In this document: piece after piece, positions 1-10,009 of the stretch | Layout of the letters: every line of letters begins with the position of its first letter | How positions within the stretch are numbered: position 1 is the first letter of the stretch | NCBI GenBank assembly: GCA_024867545.1 | Contig: JANFNE010000059.1 | Span: 1 to 64,000, forward strand | DNA: 64,000 bases | From: Phytopythium helicoides | Taxonomy: Eukaryota > Oomycota > Peronosporomycetes > Pythiales > Pythiaceae | Direction of reading: 5' to 3' | Position numbers and translations under genes: made by a program | The notes under the pieces: generated by a model | Seen by the model: only the letters and a program-made list of their open reading frames with translations | What the model was told of the DNA's origin: nothing | The model's database searches: none

Positions 1-327
1 TCGGGTTCCCTCGGCTCCGACTTCAACTTCACGATCCCAGCCTCAACGTCTTCCACAACTATCCGCGGTCGCTTTCGTTGAAGGCACTCGTTTTGCTGAG
101 GAAGCCAGAACGCCATGAAGACCAGCGCCATGCCTTTGCTTTGTAAGCCTTCTGCTCTTTGATGTTACTCGGCGGCCCCGCCGGCGTTTTCCTTTCCCTA
201 CGAGTACTCTGCTACTATGATACCGCCTATGCTGTTTCTACTTCTGCTCTATCTACACTGCTGTCGCCTCATACCTTAAAACTACGCACCAAAACTACAC
301 ATTCACTTGCAAACTCTTGCCGCTCGC

Positions 328-1971
328 TCACAGCCGCAGGTCGTCCTCAATGACCGACATGCGGTGCACGCGGCAGTAGAAGCCCTGGAAGAAGACGGGC
401 TGGCGGTAGAAGCGCAGCCGCTCGTCCAGGTCGATCTTCTCGAGCTTGAGCTGTCGGATCTCGTCGCTCGCGTCGCTGTCGTACGCATCCTGCGAGCTCT
501 CGGCCGCCTCCTCCTTCGGCTGCGGCTCCTCGACGGCGATCTCCTTGTCAGCCTCAACTTCAACAGCCTCCTTGGCCGTCTCGTCCACGACATCCACGGG
601 CTCCTCAACACTCTCGGGAGTCTTTGCGACCGACTCGACCTTCGTAGCCTCTTCGACGCTGCTCTCAACCGCAGCGGAATCCTCAGTGGACGTCTGGGCC
701 GGCTCGCTCTCGTTGGCCTCCTCCTTCTCAGCCTCCTCACTCGTCTCCTGGGCCGCAACTTCGTTGCTCTCGCTGGCAACGGCAGCCTTCTCCTCAACAA
801 CCGGGGTCTCAACCACCGGCACGACAGTCTCCTCTTCGGTCTCAACCATCGGCTCGGCAACCTCCTCCTTGGTCTCGACAGGCTTGACGGACTCTTCCCC
901 CGTCATGACTGGGCTGACAGTCTTCTCTTCCTCAGCCTTGGCTTGCTTGGCAATCTCCTCCTCGGTCTTGACCAGCTTGGGCATCTCGGCAGCGCCAACC
1001 GGGACGATCGGGGCGTGGTCGCCAGCCGATGAGCAGCTGGAGGAACGGCGACCGGCACCACGGGGTCCGGCAGTCGGGCTCGACGGCTTGGACGTCGAGG
1101 GACTGGACGACTTGGACATCGCTCGCTCCCAGCTCGCGATGCGGTCGCGCACGCCCACGGTCGCAACCGTAATGGGCTCTTGGCGCGGGACCTCGGGCTT
1201 CAACGACGCCGGGGACGCGGCGGGAACCACGAGCGGCGTGACTGTGGCCGACTGGCGCGGCGTCTTGGAGAACGAGCCGCGCGACATCGGGGAGGTCGGC
1301 GTCTCGAAGTCCGAGTCCAGCGACTTGGACGGCGCCGCGGACTCGTCGACCTTGGGCGCCGTCTTGGCGGCCTCGACGTTCTCCTGGAAGGTGTTGACCA
1401 CCACGGCCTGGATGGCCGCCGACACGGCCTTGCCCCACAGCGAGCTCATGAACCCGCCGTCCTCCTTGGCCTTGGGCTTGGCGGTCTCCTCCTTGGGCTG
1501 GACGGTCTCCACAACCTCGTCCTTGGCAGTTTGTGGCGCCTCCACGTCTGCTGCGGGCAGCTCGACGGCCTGCTTCTCCTCCTCAGCGTCAGGCTCGGCG
1601 GCGTCCTGTTGATCGTCGATGGGGGCCTCGTCGGGCTTGAGGTGGTCGGAGATCTCCAGCAGGTCGTCGACGAGCGCGCCCATGGGGTCCGGGCGGCCAC
1701 GCAAGTCGTAGAAGGTGAGCGTGTTCTGCACAAAGTCGTCGAGCTGCACCTGGCGCTCCTCGGGCAGCGGGGAGAAGAAGATGCCGCCCTTGGGCGGGAA
1801 GGGGGCCTTGAAGTGCGGCTCGACCTCGAGCAGCTTGCAGTAGAACTTGAAGAAGGTGTTGTAGCGGATGGCGAGCGTCCAGCTACGGCCGTCCACGGCC
1901 ACCTCGGTCGTGTACGCGTGGAACGTCGAGTAGTCGAAGCCCGTGACGCGCGCGCTCACGGGGGACCGCAT
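328..1971 (-). CDS. PX-domain protein with long acidic repeat tail (PX copy 1)
   Basis: 547 residues. The N-terminal ~120 residues look like a PX (phox homology) phosphoinositide-binding domain: a start motif VSARVTGFDYSTFHAY, then an R-Y-x-x-F segment (RYNTFFKF), a FPPKGG loop and an R-x-x-x-L-D-x-F helix. The same three landmarks, in the same spacing, occur in the genes at 4313-6193 and 15974-17272, so the three are paralogues. After the PX domain come several hundred residues of low-complexity Glu/Val/Ala/Lys sequence, then a short ordered tail ending RMSVIEDDLRL. The open frame extends 272 codons further upstream, but the ATG at 1971 aligns with the starts of both paralogues, so I chose it. 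By family, PX domains recruit proteins to endosomal membranes through phosphoinositides; the actual ligand is not readable here. No membrane segment is seen. Confidence 0.8.
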   Translation of the reverse strand: MRSPVSARVTGFDYSTFHAYTTEVAVDGRSWTLAIRYNTFFKFYCKLLEVEPHFKAPFPPKGGIFFSPLPEERQVQLDDFVQNTLTFYDLRGRPDPMGALVDDLLEISDHLKPDEAPIDDQQDAAEPDAEEEKQAVELPAADVEAPQTAKDEVVETVQPKEETAKPKAKEDGGFMSSLWGKAVSAAIQAVVVNTFQENVEAAKTAPKVDESAAPSKSLDSDFETPTSPMSRGSFSKTPRQSATVTPLVVPAASPASLKPEVPRQEPITVATVGVRDRIASWERAMSKSSSPSTSKPSSPTAGPRGAGRRSSSCSSAGDHAPIVPVGAAEMPKLVKTEEEIAKQAKAEEEKTVSPVMTGEESVKPVETKEEVAEPMVETEEETVVPVVETPVVEEKAAVASESNEVAAQETSEEAEKEEANESEPAQTSTEDSAAVESSVEEATKVESVAKTPESVEEPVDVVDETAKEAVEVEADKEIAVEEPQPKEEAAESSQDAYDSDASDEIRQLKLEKIDLDERLRFYRQPVFFQGFYCRVHRMSVIEDDLRL

Positions 1972-4312
1972 CTTGTCACGTGGGACTCGCAACCTCCGAC
2001 TTGTGCTTGAAGGGGGCGACTGGCAAAGCTGGCGGCGACTGGAGCTCTGGAGAGGCGAAGGCGGGCGATCGACGTGCGGCCAGCGGCGCAAATCGAGGAA
2101 TGGAGAGGCGAGCGCAGCCAGCTTCATGCGCACGAGCGGCTCCCGTGGATGCATGCAACGCGTACCGTACGGCGCGAAACCTACGGTATGCGATATTGAA
2201 GTTGGTCGTGGACGGTACAGTAAATTTGTGGCGCAGAAAAAGGACAAAAGATACCTGCAAAAGTTCAGCCAAAAAGTGTCAAAATTGCATGGGGGGGATA
2301 AGATGCGTACAGTACGGAAGGCTAACGGAGATTGAGCTGCTGCTGCTGCTGCTGCCACCCGCCGCAGAGGATCGGATCGGCCTGCAGCCAAGTCGACGCT
2401 GGCGGTTTTTTTTTTAATGCGATAAACTCGCCACCTCGTCCATTCGGGGGAGGCTTCGCATGTCGGCAGCAGCCTGGCTGCCAGTTGGCGCGTGCGACGC
2501 TTTGCGTGCGTCCAGCAGCGTTTGTTTTTGCGGCTTCTCCAAATCCCGTCCCCCGTGCCTTCCACGTAGCTTTGCTCGCTGCAAGAGGGCTCACGCCTAA
2601 GCATTCCGGGGTCCGGCCAGAAAGATACGTGTATCATCCGCATGCCAGAAACGGCCGAGAGATGATCAAGTGGCCTCCGCCGTGAACGCGCCTGGAAGCT
2701 TCGCGCTCGTCCGACCTGGGCCCGGGGCGATCGCGCAACGGGGCGCGCGCCTGCGCCCCAAGTTCGCCATGGCTGGTCAAGTAGCACTCCTGACGTGCAG
2801 ACGGACCCCGCGTGGCTACTTTCCGCCTGCCCCGTTTTACAGCTTTTTCATCAATGCACTCGACGTGGTGTCAAGTAGCCTTGGATGTGTCTCATCACTC
2901 TGAAGACACATATCAGCGGAACCTGCACTTTTGCCCGACCGTTCCGCTCCGCACTCTTCACATGGCGACACCTTGCGTTGGATGATTTACCGCGCCGTCG
3001 GCGGCTGCAGCGGTGCAGCAGTGCTCAAATTTTGCCGAAAATGGCGAATATGGGATCAAGTGGCTTCGCTTTGTCTCTCGAGACGCCCCGGATGCCAGAT
3101 GTGCTCACATATGGCGGCCGCGGTCGCGTCGACGGGGCTGCCAAGTGGACAGGCTGCTCGTTTCGAGTGTCTCGAGCAAGATGTGGGAGCTGCTCGCACC
3201 TATCTTGTTTGACGTTGGAACGGCGGTGGGTTGATTGACAAGCATGGTCGAATTTGGATCACCAACCGGTTCAAATTTTGCTAGTGCTCGCCACCCAACG
3301 GACATTTCAGACGATGACGTGCGAGCCTCAACTCGCCACCGGACGCGTCAACTGAAGCTCCGCACGCGAGGAAGCCACCAACAAACCAGCTCCGGCACCT
3401 ATCGCCGATATTCAGGCATGCGCACCCATGCACCCGTCACCGCCGGAGCTGCAGACCGCGACCAGATCGGGTGTGCGCCGCTCCGATGCGGCCGAAATTT
3501 TCCGTGCTCCGCTCGAACGTATCGCAGTGCGCAGACAACATCCGCCGCGGGAAGCATTGCCATCATATCAATGCCATGTGGTTTTTGTTGGACGCCACGC
3601 GGATGCGAGTCATCGATTTGAAGATCGGTCGATGATATCACCCGGCCAACACAAGGCTCGCAATGCGACGCAATGTGACTGGTCCGTTTCTTCTATGCGC
3701 GAGCGGTTCACAGCCTGCACTTGCGTGACGGACAGTGTCCCAGCGTCAAATTATTCCGCCGCCTCCAGACGCTCCGGGGCGGTCTTGATCTCTGCTCTGG
3801 GAGCTGATCTCCGGGGGCGATGGAAGGATATGTACCGACAGTCCTGCTCCCCGCTCCGTTAGTTCCTTCAATCACACATGTTCATTGCCAACACCTCAAC
3901 AAAAATTGCCTCAGAGGGGTCCGATCGGCCAATATCCGTTGCTGCGATCTTTCGAACCCTTTGCAGTCAAAACAGGCTTCAACAACTGGCGCACGTAACG
4001 CGCCACGTCAAATTTCGGCCCCATCGGCCATCGCATGCGCTGAAAACAGCCGCGTTCCCAGCGGATGGCACAACATTGCATTGCATTGCAACTCGTTGCA
4101 ATGCCACGCGGATTTGGTCACATCCGCTTGAACACCTTGAGATGGCCGCAAGTTTGACTCATGACTGCAATGAAACGTGGCGTGGGGGACACCGCGTTGA
4201 AAGCTAGGAAACAAGGACTCTTCTTCCCACACGATTGTTCAAAGATTTACTTACATGGCACGCACACTCTACAGCTTAGTTAAGATGGAGAAAATGAAGA
4301 AAAAGAGAGCTT
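1972..4312. other. intergenic stretch between two PX genes
   Basis: About 2.3 kb with only short overlapping frames on both strands and none with recognisable domains or paralogues in the window. It contains a CTG-type microsatellite near 2339-2354 and a small perfect inverted repeat (CATTGCAAC, 2-nt spacer, GTTGCAATG) near 4083-4102. It must hold the 5' region of the PX gene ending at 328 and the 3' region of the one starting at 6193. Nothing else can be supported. Confidence 0.5.
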
Positions 4313-6193
4313 CTAGTCACGGGAGAACACGAATGGCAAGAGCAGGGCGACGCACAGCACCACGAGGTTTGTCTTGTGGAACGGGCGTAGGCGCAGGAAC
4401 CGCAGAAGCGAGTCGGGTCGAAGAACGTCGATGAGGGTCCACACCAGGCTCGGGTGATCCAGAGGCAGCTCTTGCTTCTCTTCATTCGCCATTGAGATCT
4501 GGGCTGGGGCGTCCTCAGGCTCGGCCGCGCGCACCTCGACCGTCTTGACTACGACCTCTTCCTCAATCGCGACCTCTTTATCCGTCACGTCCTCCTCAAC
4601 GTTCGGCTCCTGAGCGTCCTCCTCCTCCTCCTCAACCTCAGGTTCAGCCTTCTCCTCCGCCTTCTCAACTTCAGTCTCAACGACCTCGGTCTCAACTACA
4701 GTCTCGGTTTCAATTGTCACAGGCTCGACAACCACAGGCATTGGGATTTCGAGATCGACTACTTCGGGTTCGGTGAGAACCTGAGGCTCAATAGCTTCAG
4801 GTTCAGCAATTACTTCAGGCTCGACAACTTCGGTCTCATTAGCCTCCTCAGTCTCAATCAGGTCTTGAATTTCCTTGCGCTCTTCCTCAGCATGCTCTTG
4901 GACAGCCTCAGTCTGCTCCACATCGGCAGTCGACTCGAGCTCCGCCGAAATCTCAACGGAGGCTGTTTGTGTCTGAGCTTCTTGATCGGCCGCAGCAATC
5001 TCATACACCTCCTGATCGGCAACAGCAACCTCCGACACTTCCTCGGCGTCAGCAGACTCTTCAGTCTCCACCTTCACCACAATAGTCTCCGCAACTGTGA
5101 CAGCTGGCACAGGTTCGACAGACTCCTCAACCACAGTAAGTGGCTGAGCTTCCTCCTCGATCGCGACAGCCGACAGAACTTCCTTCTCAGCCACAAAAGA
5201 TTCCTCGACCACAGCTTGGACTTCCTCCTCGATCGCAACAGACTCCACGACCTCAGCATTTTGCTGGGCTTCCGTCTTGAGCTCGACGGGCTCCTCGACC
5301 TCAACAGTCGGCTGCTCTTCTTCCACCGCGATATCTGTGGACTTCTGAACGTCTTCCACCGCGATTTCAGTTTGCTGCCGAGCCTCCTCCTCCACCTCGA
5401 CCTCTACAGTTGGCTGGGCTTCTTTCTTGAGCTCAACAGCCTCTTGGATCTCGGCAGCTGGCTCAATCTCGACGGTCTCTTGAGGCTGCTCCTTCTCCTC
5501 GACGGCTTCCTCCACTTCGACAGCCGCTGAAGCCTCCTCCTTTACCTCCACCGTCTCTTCCAGTTCGCCTTGAACCGCAGCGCTATCCGTGGCATCCTCC
5601 TCTACAGCCGCGTCCTCCTTGATGGTCTCCACCTCCGTCTCTTGCTCCCCGACAGCAAGCTCCAGAGGTGCGACCTGCGCAACTCCGTCCACGTCGCTCG
5701 CTCGCTCCTCCTCTGGCGCCGAGGGCTTGTCCTCCTCCTCGTCGTCGACCTTGGCACTCACCTCGTGCGCCTCGTGGTGCGCGTGGTCGTCGTCCGGGAC
5801 GCTCTCGTCGCTGGTGGTCTGGCTGTCATCGTCCTCCTCGCGCTTCTTGTCAGCCGACTCCTTGAGGTGCTCGGGCACCTGCAGCAGGTCCTCAATGATC
5901 TCCACAAGCTCCTGGGGCCTCCCAAGCGCGTCCACACGCGCGATGGCGGCCTGCAGGAAGGCGTCGAGCCGCTCCTGTCGGTCCTCGGGCTTGGGCGAGA
6001 AGAAGAGCGTGCCCTTGGGCGGGAAGTCGAACGCGAAGCCCTCGTCCGCCGCGCTCAACCGCTCGAAGCTCTGCAGGAACGTCGAGTAGCGCAGCCCAAG
6101 CCGGTAGCGGTAGCCGTCCACCACCACCTCGGTCGTGTACGCGTGGTGCGTCGCGTGGAAGAACCCGGTCACGTGCGCGCTCACGGACACCAT
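4313..6193 (-). CDS. PX-domain protein with acidic repeats and C-terminal membrane anchor (PX copy 2)
   Basis: 626 residues. The N-terminal ~125 residues repeat the PX landmarks of the neighbouring paralogue (VTGFFHATHHAYTTEV, RYSTF, FPPKGTLFFSPKPEDR). About 430 residues of Glu/Val/Thr-rich degenerate repeats follow (units such as VEVEEE and AVEEEVQ). Unlike the other two copies, it ends in a hydrophobic stretch (NLVVLCVALLLPFVF) a few residues before the stop, preceded by a basic, Arg-rich amphipathic segment. That is the layout of a tail-anchored membrane protein with the PX domain facing the cytosol. The ATG at 6193 is chosen because the frame upstream has only a GTG. Inference: a tether between one membrane (tail) and a phosphoinositide-bearing membrane (PX). 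Confidence 0.8.
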   Translation of the reverse strand: MVSVSAHVTGFFHATHHAYTTEVVVDGYRYRLGLRYSTFLQSFERLSAADEGFAFDFPPKGTLFFSPKPEDRQERLDAFLQAAIARVDALGRPQELVEIIEDLLQVPEHLKESADKKREEDDDSQTTSDESVPDDDHAHHEAHEVSAKVDDEEEDKPSAPEEERASDVDGVAQVAPLELAVGEQETEVETIKEDAAVEEDATDSAAVQGELEETVEVKEEASAAVEVEEAVEEKEQPQETVEIEPAAEIQEAVELKKEAQPTVEVEVEEEARQQTEIAVEDVQKSTDIAVEEEQPTVEVEEPVELKTEAQQNAEVVESVAIEEEVQAVVEESFVAEKEVLSAVAIEEEAQPLTVVEESVEPVPAVTVAETIVVKVETEESADAEEVSEVAVADQEVYEIAAADQEAQTQTASVEISAELESTADVEQTEAVQEHAEEERKEIQDLIETEEANETEVVEPEVIAEPEAIEPQVLTEPEVVDLEIPMPVVVEPVTIETETVVETEVVETEVEKAEEKAEPEVEEEEEDAQEPNVEEDVTDKEVAIEEEVVVKTVEVRAAEPEDAPAQISMANEEKQELPLDHPSLVWTLIDVLRPDSLLRFLRLRPFHKTNLVVLCVALLLPFVFSRD

Positions 6194-7180
6194 GGCGGCC
6201 ACCTGTCCAATTGCAAAGTGACCGACCGCAATGCCATTGCGGCCGGTCGGAAAGATCCGCGCCGGCGATCTACGGTACCACGCTCCATCCGCGACATTAC
6301 ACTTGCGTCCAGTATTGTAATCTGGGCGGACGGTGCAATTCGATGGGCGCGTTCCGACACTTTTTTTCGTTTAGGTAGCTGTTTTTTGAATCGCAAAAGT
6401 TTGGCAGCGATTCATGGCGGTCGAATGGGCGAGGTGTTCTCGCTTGGCGTGCTGTTCACGCACAGCTTCGAGCGCTCTGGGTGGCCAGGAAGGCTCCGTG
6501 CTCGACGCCTGCAGTGAGCTGACGCCCTTGGTGATGCAAAGCTTCGCCGTGGTGACGAGCATGTCCATGCTGCAGATGGGGAGCAGGCTGATCCGCACCC
6601 GTGGCGGAAGCTTCGCGGCGGCTTCCGTGGCCGCTTCAACTTCATTTGAGTGGCGACCGCTCGCGCGCATCTCCAGAGGATGGTGGCCGCATCGGGCCAT
6701 TGATTGACGGAGGAGCATCCACACATGCTGAGGCGTTGATGGCTGCTGTGACCACCCGAGGGCCTTCACGACGGTGCAGGTCTGAACTACTCGTGCAATG
6801 AGCGCTCAATGCGCTCGAGATCGCCTTATATGCGCAACAGAATGGGACCCTATTCTACCCATGGGGCTTGACGTCGCACAAGCCGACGGTGTCATGGCCT
6901 GCCGGTGCAAGATCTACCCCTCACCCGATTGATTGAACAAACCGCGGCGACGCAGCACTCGTCACGAAGACAGTGCCACTCTCATCCTGTTCCATGAGAC
7001 CAGGTCAACACGCGGCGTCAGCAGCACGAGTTCCACCCTCACAAGCATCTGAACAAAGTTGGAAACCCAAAGCGTTCATTACAAACAGTTATGTCAGAGC
7101 TAGAGCAGTTGACGACAAGTTCCGACTGAGGAGATCTGAGGTAGTGATCTCAACCTCCACTATCGCCAGCAGCACACCTC
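6194..7180. other. intergenic stretch, no convincing gene
   Basis: Short frames on both strands overlap around 6400-6770 (97 residues on plus, 132 and 104 on minus), but none shows a domain or has a paralogue here. It lies between the 5' end of PX copy 2 and the 3' end of the first aldo-keto reductase. Confidence 0.4.
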
Positions 7181-8251
7181 TCACAAGAAACGCTCACGGA
7201 TGGCATACAGAAAGTCGGGTTCCCACAGCTTCGGTTTGAACTGCACGATCGCATCGATCTCAGCCTTGATCTCCGACGTCAACTTGTCCACCACCGACAG
7301 CGACTTGCAAGTCTCCTCAAGCTGTGCCGAGTTGCGTGCGCCGAGCAGCACAGTTGAGACATTCTCGTTGGAGACGCACCATGCGATGGAGAGTTGTGCG
7401 AGGGTGCAGTCGAGTTTGGCAGCAATGGGAGCGAGCTGACGAGCAATGGCTATCTTCTGATCCAAGCCGACATGCGGGAATGCTCGAAACGTCGGGTTTG
7501 CAAGTCGCGAACCTTCAGGTGTGTTGTTGTTGTTGTATTTGCCGGTCAGAATACCGCTGGCAAGCGGAGAAAAGACCGTGAGACCGAGCTTGCGCGTCTT
7601 GATGAGATCGGCGTACTGGAACTCCACCTTCGAGCGCTCAAGAATGTTGTACTGCGGTTGCTCCACGATCGGACGAATAAGTCCGAGGCGATCGGCAATG
7701 GCACAAGCCTCTTGGATGTCGATAGGGGACCACTCACTCGTTCCCCAGTAGAATGTCCAACCTTGGTTGATGATGAAGTTCATGGCTCGGACCACCTCTT
7801 CAATTGGTGTGCACTTGTCAGGTCGATGACAGAAGAGCACGTCGACATTGTCGAGTTGGAGTTTCTTGAGCGACGATTTGATCCCCTCGATGAGGTGCTT
7901 GCGACTGAGACCTTGGGCGTTGGGTCCTGGGGCGCGAAAGTTATGGCCTTGGTTCCCACTGAAGAGTTTAGTGCTGATGACGAGGTCTTCTCGTTCCCAC
8001 AATCCATCTTGGATACCTTTCTTGATGGCACTGCCAAGAAGGATCTCAGCATTGCCGTTGTCGTAGTTCTCGGCCGTGTCGAAGAAGTTGATACCGTGAG
8101 CATACGCCGTCTTGACGACCTCATACCATGCGTCGGCAGTTTGATTGGGATTTGGAATCACCCATGATCCGAGTGCAAGCTTGGAAACAAGTAGTCCGGA
8201 GTTTCCGAGGAATCGGTAGGTCATCTTAGTGTCCTTGTTGTCGTTGGACAT
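7181..8251 (-). CDS. Aldo-keto reductase, Kv-beta-subunit type (AKR copy 1)
   Basis: 356 residues, full length, unbroken. It is a (beta/alpha)8 NADPH-dependent aldo-keto reductase. The catalytic tetrad is present as Asp and Tyr in FFDTAENYDNG, Lys in VISTKLF, and His in LFCHRPDKC. The order of motifs (GLSRKHLIEG, QLDNVDVLFCHRPD, NQGWTFYWGTSEWS, VEQPQYNILER, SPLASGILTGKY) is that of AKR6/potassium-channel beta-subunit enzymes, which reduce aldehydes and ketones. Start: the ATG at 8251 (MSNDNKDTKMTYRFLG) matches the starts of the other copies; the frame extends 47 codons upstream without another paralogue-supported start. A Asn run (YNNNNTPEG) encoded by repeated GTT on the plus strand is unique to this copy. 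The substrate is unknown. Confidence 0.92.
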   Translation of the reverse strand: MSNDNKDTKMTYRFLGNSGLLVSKLALGSWVIPNPNQTADAWYEVVKTAYAHGINFFDTAENYDNGNAEILLGSAIKKGIQDGLWEREDLVISTKLFSGNQGHNFRAPGPNAQGLSRKHLIEGIKSSLKKLQLDNVDVLFCHRPDKCTPIEEVVRAMNFIINQGWTFYWGTSEWSPIDIQEACAIADRLGLIRPIVEQPQYNILERSKVEFQYADLIKTRKLGLTVFSPLASGILTGKYNNNNTPEGSRLANPTFRAFPHVGLDQKIAIARQLAPIAAKLDCTLAQLSIAWCVSNENVSTVLLGARNSAQLEETCKSLSVVDKLTSEIKAEIDAIVQFKPKLWEPDFLYAIRERFL

Positions 8252-9781
8252 AGTTGACAGCGAAGAAGAGGAGGGGGAGTGAGAAAAATGGCTTGAGCTC
8301 TTCAAAGTAAGTTGAGTTATGAGAGCGTCAATGCCCGCGTTGTTCACACTTGTTGGAGTGGTCGGTATGAATGCCAGGATTTGCAACGTCAATCTTGTTA
8401 TGTGAAGGGTGGCTGGTATGCGAATTTGTCCATCTCCGGTAAAGTTTCGGGATGATTTCGCACCAAGACAATCATTCTCTTGATCTGATTATCCAGGCAG
8501 ACGAACTTGATGCAGGATTACCCAGGCAGACGACCTTTGATGCTCGATTATTTAGGCAGGCAACAAAGATGCGTGTATATCTGCGCAGCTGCAATCCCAA
8601 ATTCTAGCACCACGGTGGTCAAGGAGCACCACCTGATGCGGGAAATTAGGTTTTTTGTCGGTGAACGCTGAACATTGCACTCAACCCCTCAAAACTCAGG
8701 AAAATGCTTGCTTTTCACTCGACGAGTCCAGAACTAGAAGCTATTTCAGGTGTCTTTTCTTTTTCGGCCAAGCCCACAGTTCTGGCAAGAAACCGCTTCG
8801 TAGTTTTACGCAACGAGGAGTTGCTGATTATCGCACCCCTCCGAATACGCACTTGGTTGTTGTGTGCGTCAACTTCGTCGTGGCAAGTTTTGGTTGAAAT
8901 GCCTGAAGGTGTTGACCACTTTATCGACCCATCAGGCTTGTTCCTTTGGAATTGCAATGCCAGTCGAAATTGTGAAGTGCCAACATGCTCAGATTGACTC
9001 AAATAACTCCGGTACACGCTCATCGAGGTAAAGGATGGACTCGCCAATCGAACTGATGGTAAATAGTTGGCGACGAGGACCACGAATTATGATTGGCAAA
9101 GCAAGCAGCCCGAGCGTGTTTCTCGTGATGGCATCCGCCTTGATCATGACAAGCCATTCTACTTGGTATTGCAATGGCGCGCAATATTACTCAGTACCAA
9201 GGATTTCAATGTGAGTGCATTTGCTGCGCCGAAAAAAGCGATCCCCCCAAAATGGGCAGAACTGCTGCTGTGTCACGCAGAACAGTCCAGTAGGCTCCCA
9301 ACACTAAGATCTTCACGAAGGAGTGGTGTGCAACCATCATCTCCGCTCCTTTGAGGAGCCCTCAAGCTTCGACGCTGTTTATGGACCAAACAACCCTTCG
9401 CACGCACGAGCAGATCCTGCATAAATATCGTGCTTATGACTGCCTTGGTTACGGCGCAGTCCAGACTGGGCGTGAGAGCTCACCGCGCTATAATTATATG
9501 ATTGAGGAACTGAAGCGCTCATGTGGTGGATCGCTCCAAGAGAAGCACATGATATGAATGCTTTGCGTTCTGGTTTTGCAATACTGTATGACACTGCTTG
9601 GCATCACACCTGCGCGCTTCAGAGATCGCTTGGGGATGACAATACCTTGTCTAGAAGGCTGATCATCAGGTTATGCGACTATGAATCATCGAGTGCGTCA
9701 GTGTGAGGTGTGAGGTCAGCGCAGGGCTTGTTGGTAGAGAGCATTCCGTCGAAACAGCCCATCGACCCCTGCATTTGTCTA
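8252..9781. other. AKR copy 1 upstream region and unassigned sequence
   Basis: Besides the promoter repeats, this stretch holds only short frames, for example 122 residues on minus at 8715-9083 and 61 residues on minus at 8989-9174. None has a recognisable domain. The composition is more AT-rich than the flanking genes. A decayed mobile element cannot be excluded, but no terminal repeats or transposase motifs were seen. Confidence 0.35.
8487..8559 (-). promoter_or_regulatory. Triple 14-bp repeat upstream of AKR copy 1
   Basis: Three copies of a 14-bp word (on plus: GATTATCCAGGCAG, GATTACCCAGGCAG, GATTATTTAGGCAG) lie at 8487-8500, 8516-8529 and 8546-8559, spaced 29-30 bp. On the gene's strand the core reads CTGCCTGGGTAATC. 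The same core occurs upstream of the AKR genes at 13248 and 42994, which argues for a shared transcription-factor site. Regulatory function is inferred. Confidence 0.5.
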
Positions 9782-9817
9782 GTCAGCTCATCGTGACTAA
9801 ATTTCGCTGGCTGTATG

Positions 9818-9856
<39 letters not shown>

Positions 9857-9930
9857 TTCCCGCGGCACGATACAAACGAACGATGGGCGGAGTGGGAGTC
9901 GCCCCCCTTGCGTGCTGTCCGATAAACGTA
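9782..9930 (+). promoter_or_regulatory. Conserved START-family upstream element, copy at 10010 gene
   Basis: It contains block A (TGACTAAATTTCGCTGG near 9794-9810) and block B (GATGGGCGGAGTGGGAGTC, 9882-9900), which recur before the other family members. Here the two blocks are separated by an uninterrupted run of C. Block B contains an ATG at 9883 that opens a 44-codon upstream frame. Its TGA (10015-10017) overlaps the main ATG at 10010. Confidence 0.55.
9819..9856 (+). repeat. 38-nt poly-C homopolymer
   Basis: An uninterrupted run of 38 C bases (38 G on minus) sits inside the upstream element of the START gene at 10010, between the two conserved blocks. The run is absent from the other copies of the element. 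It could be a real slippage-prone tract or an assembly artefact. Confidence 0.9.
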
Positions 9931-10009
9931 AATGTTCGTCTAGTGAGCACGGCTGACATGCCGGCACGCCAAACTTTCCTTTTTGATATCTCGGGCAAGA
10001 GACGAAAGG

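Noticed and set aside
446..1612. 388-residue Ser/Ala-rich frame on plus opposite PX copy 1
   Set aside because: Shadow of the Glu/Val-rich minus-strand repeats. PX signature and paralogues support the minus frame.
1972..2787. Long N-terminal extension of PX copy 1 on minus
   Set aside because: The frame is open, but both paralogues start at the equivalent of 1971 and the extension has no domain and a non-coding-like composition.
8704..9174. Possible transposon remnant
   Set aside because: No terminal repeats, target duplication or transposase/reverse-transcriptase motifs found.
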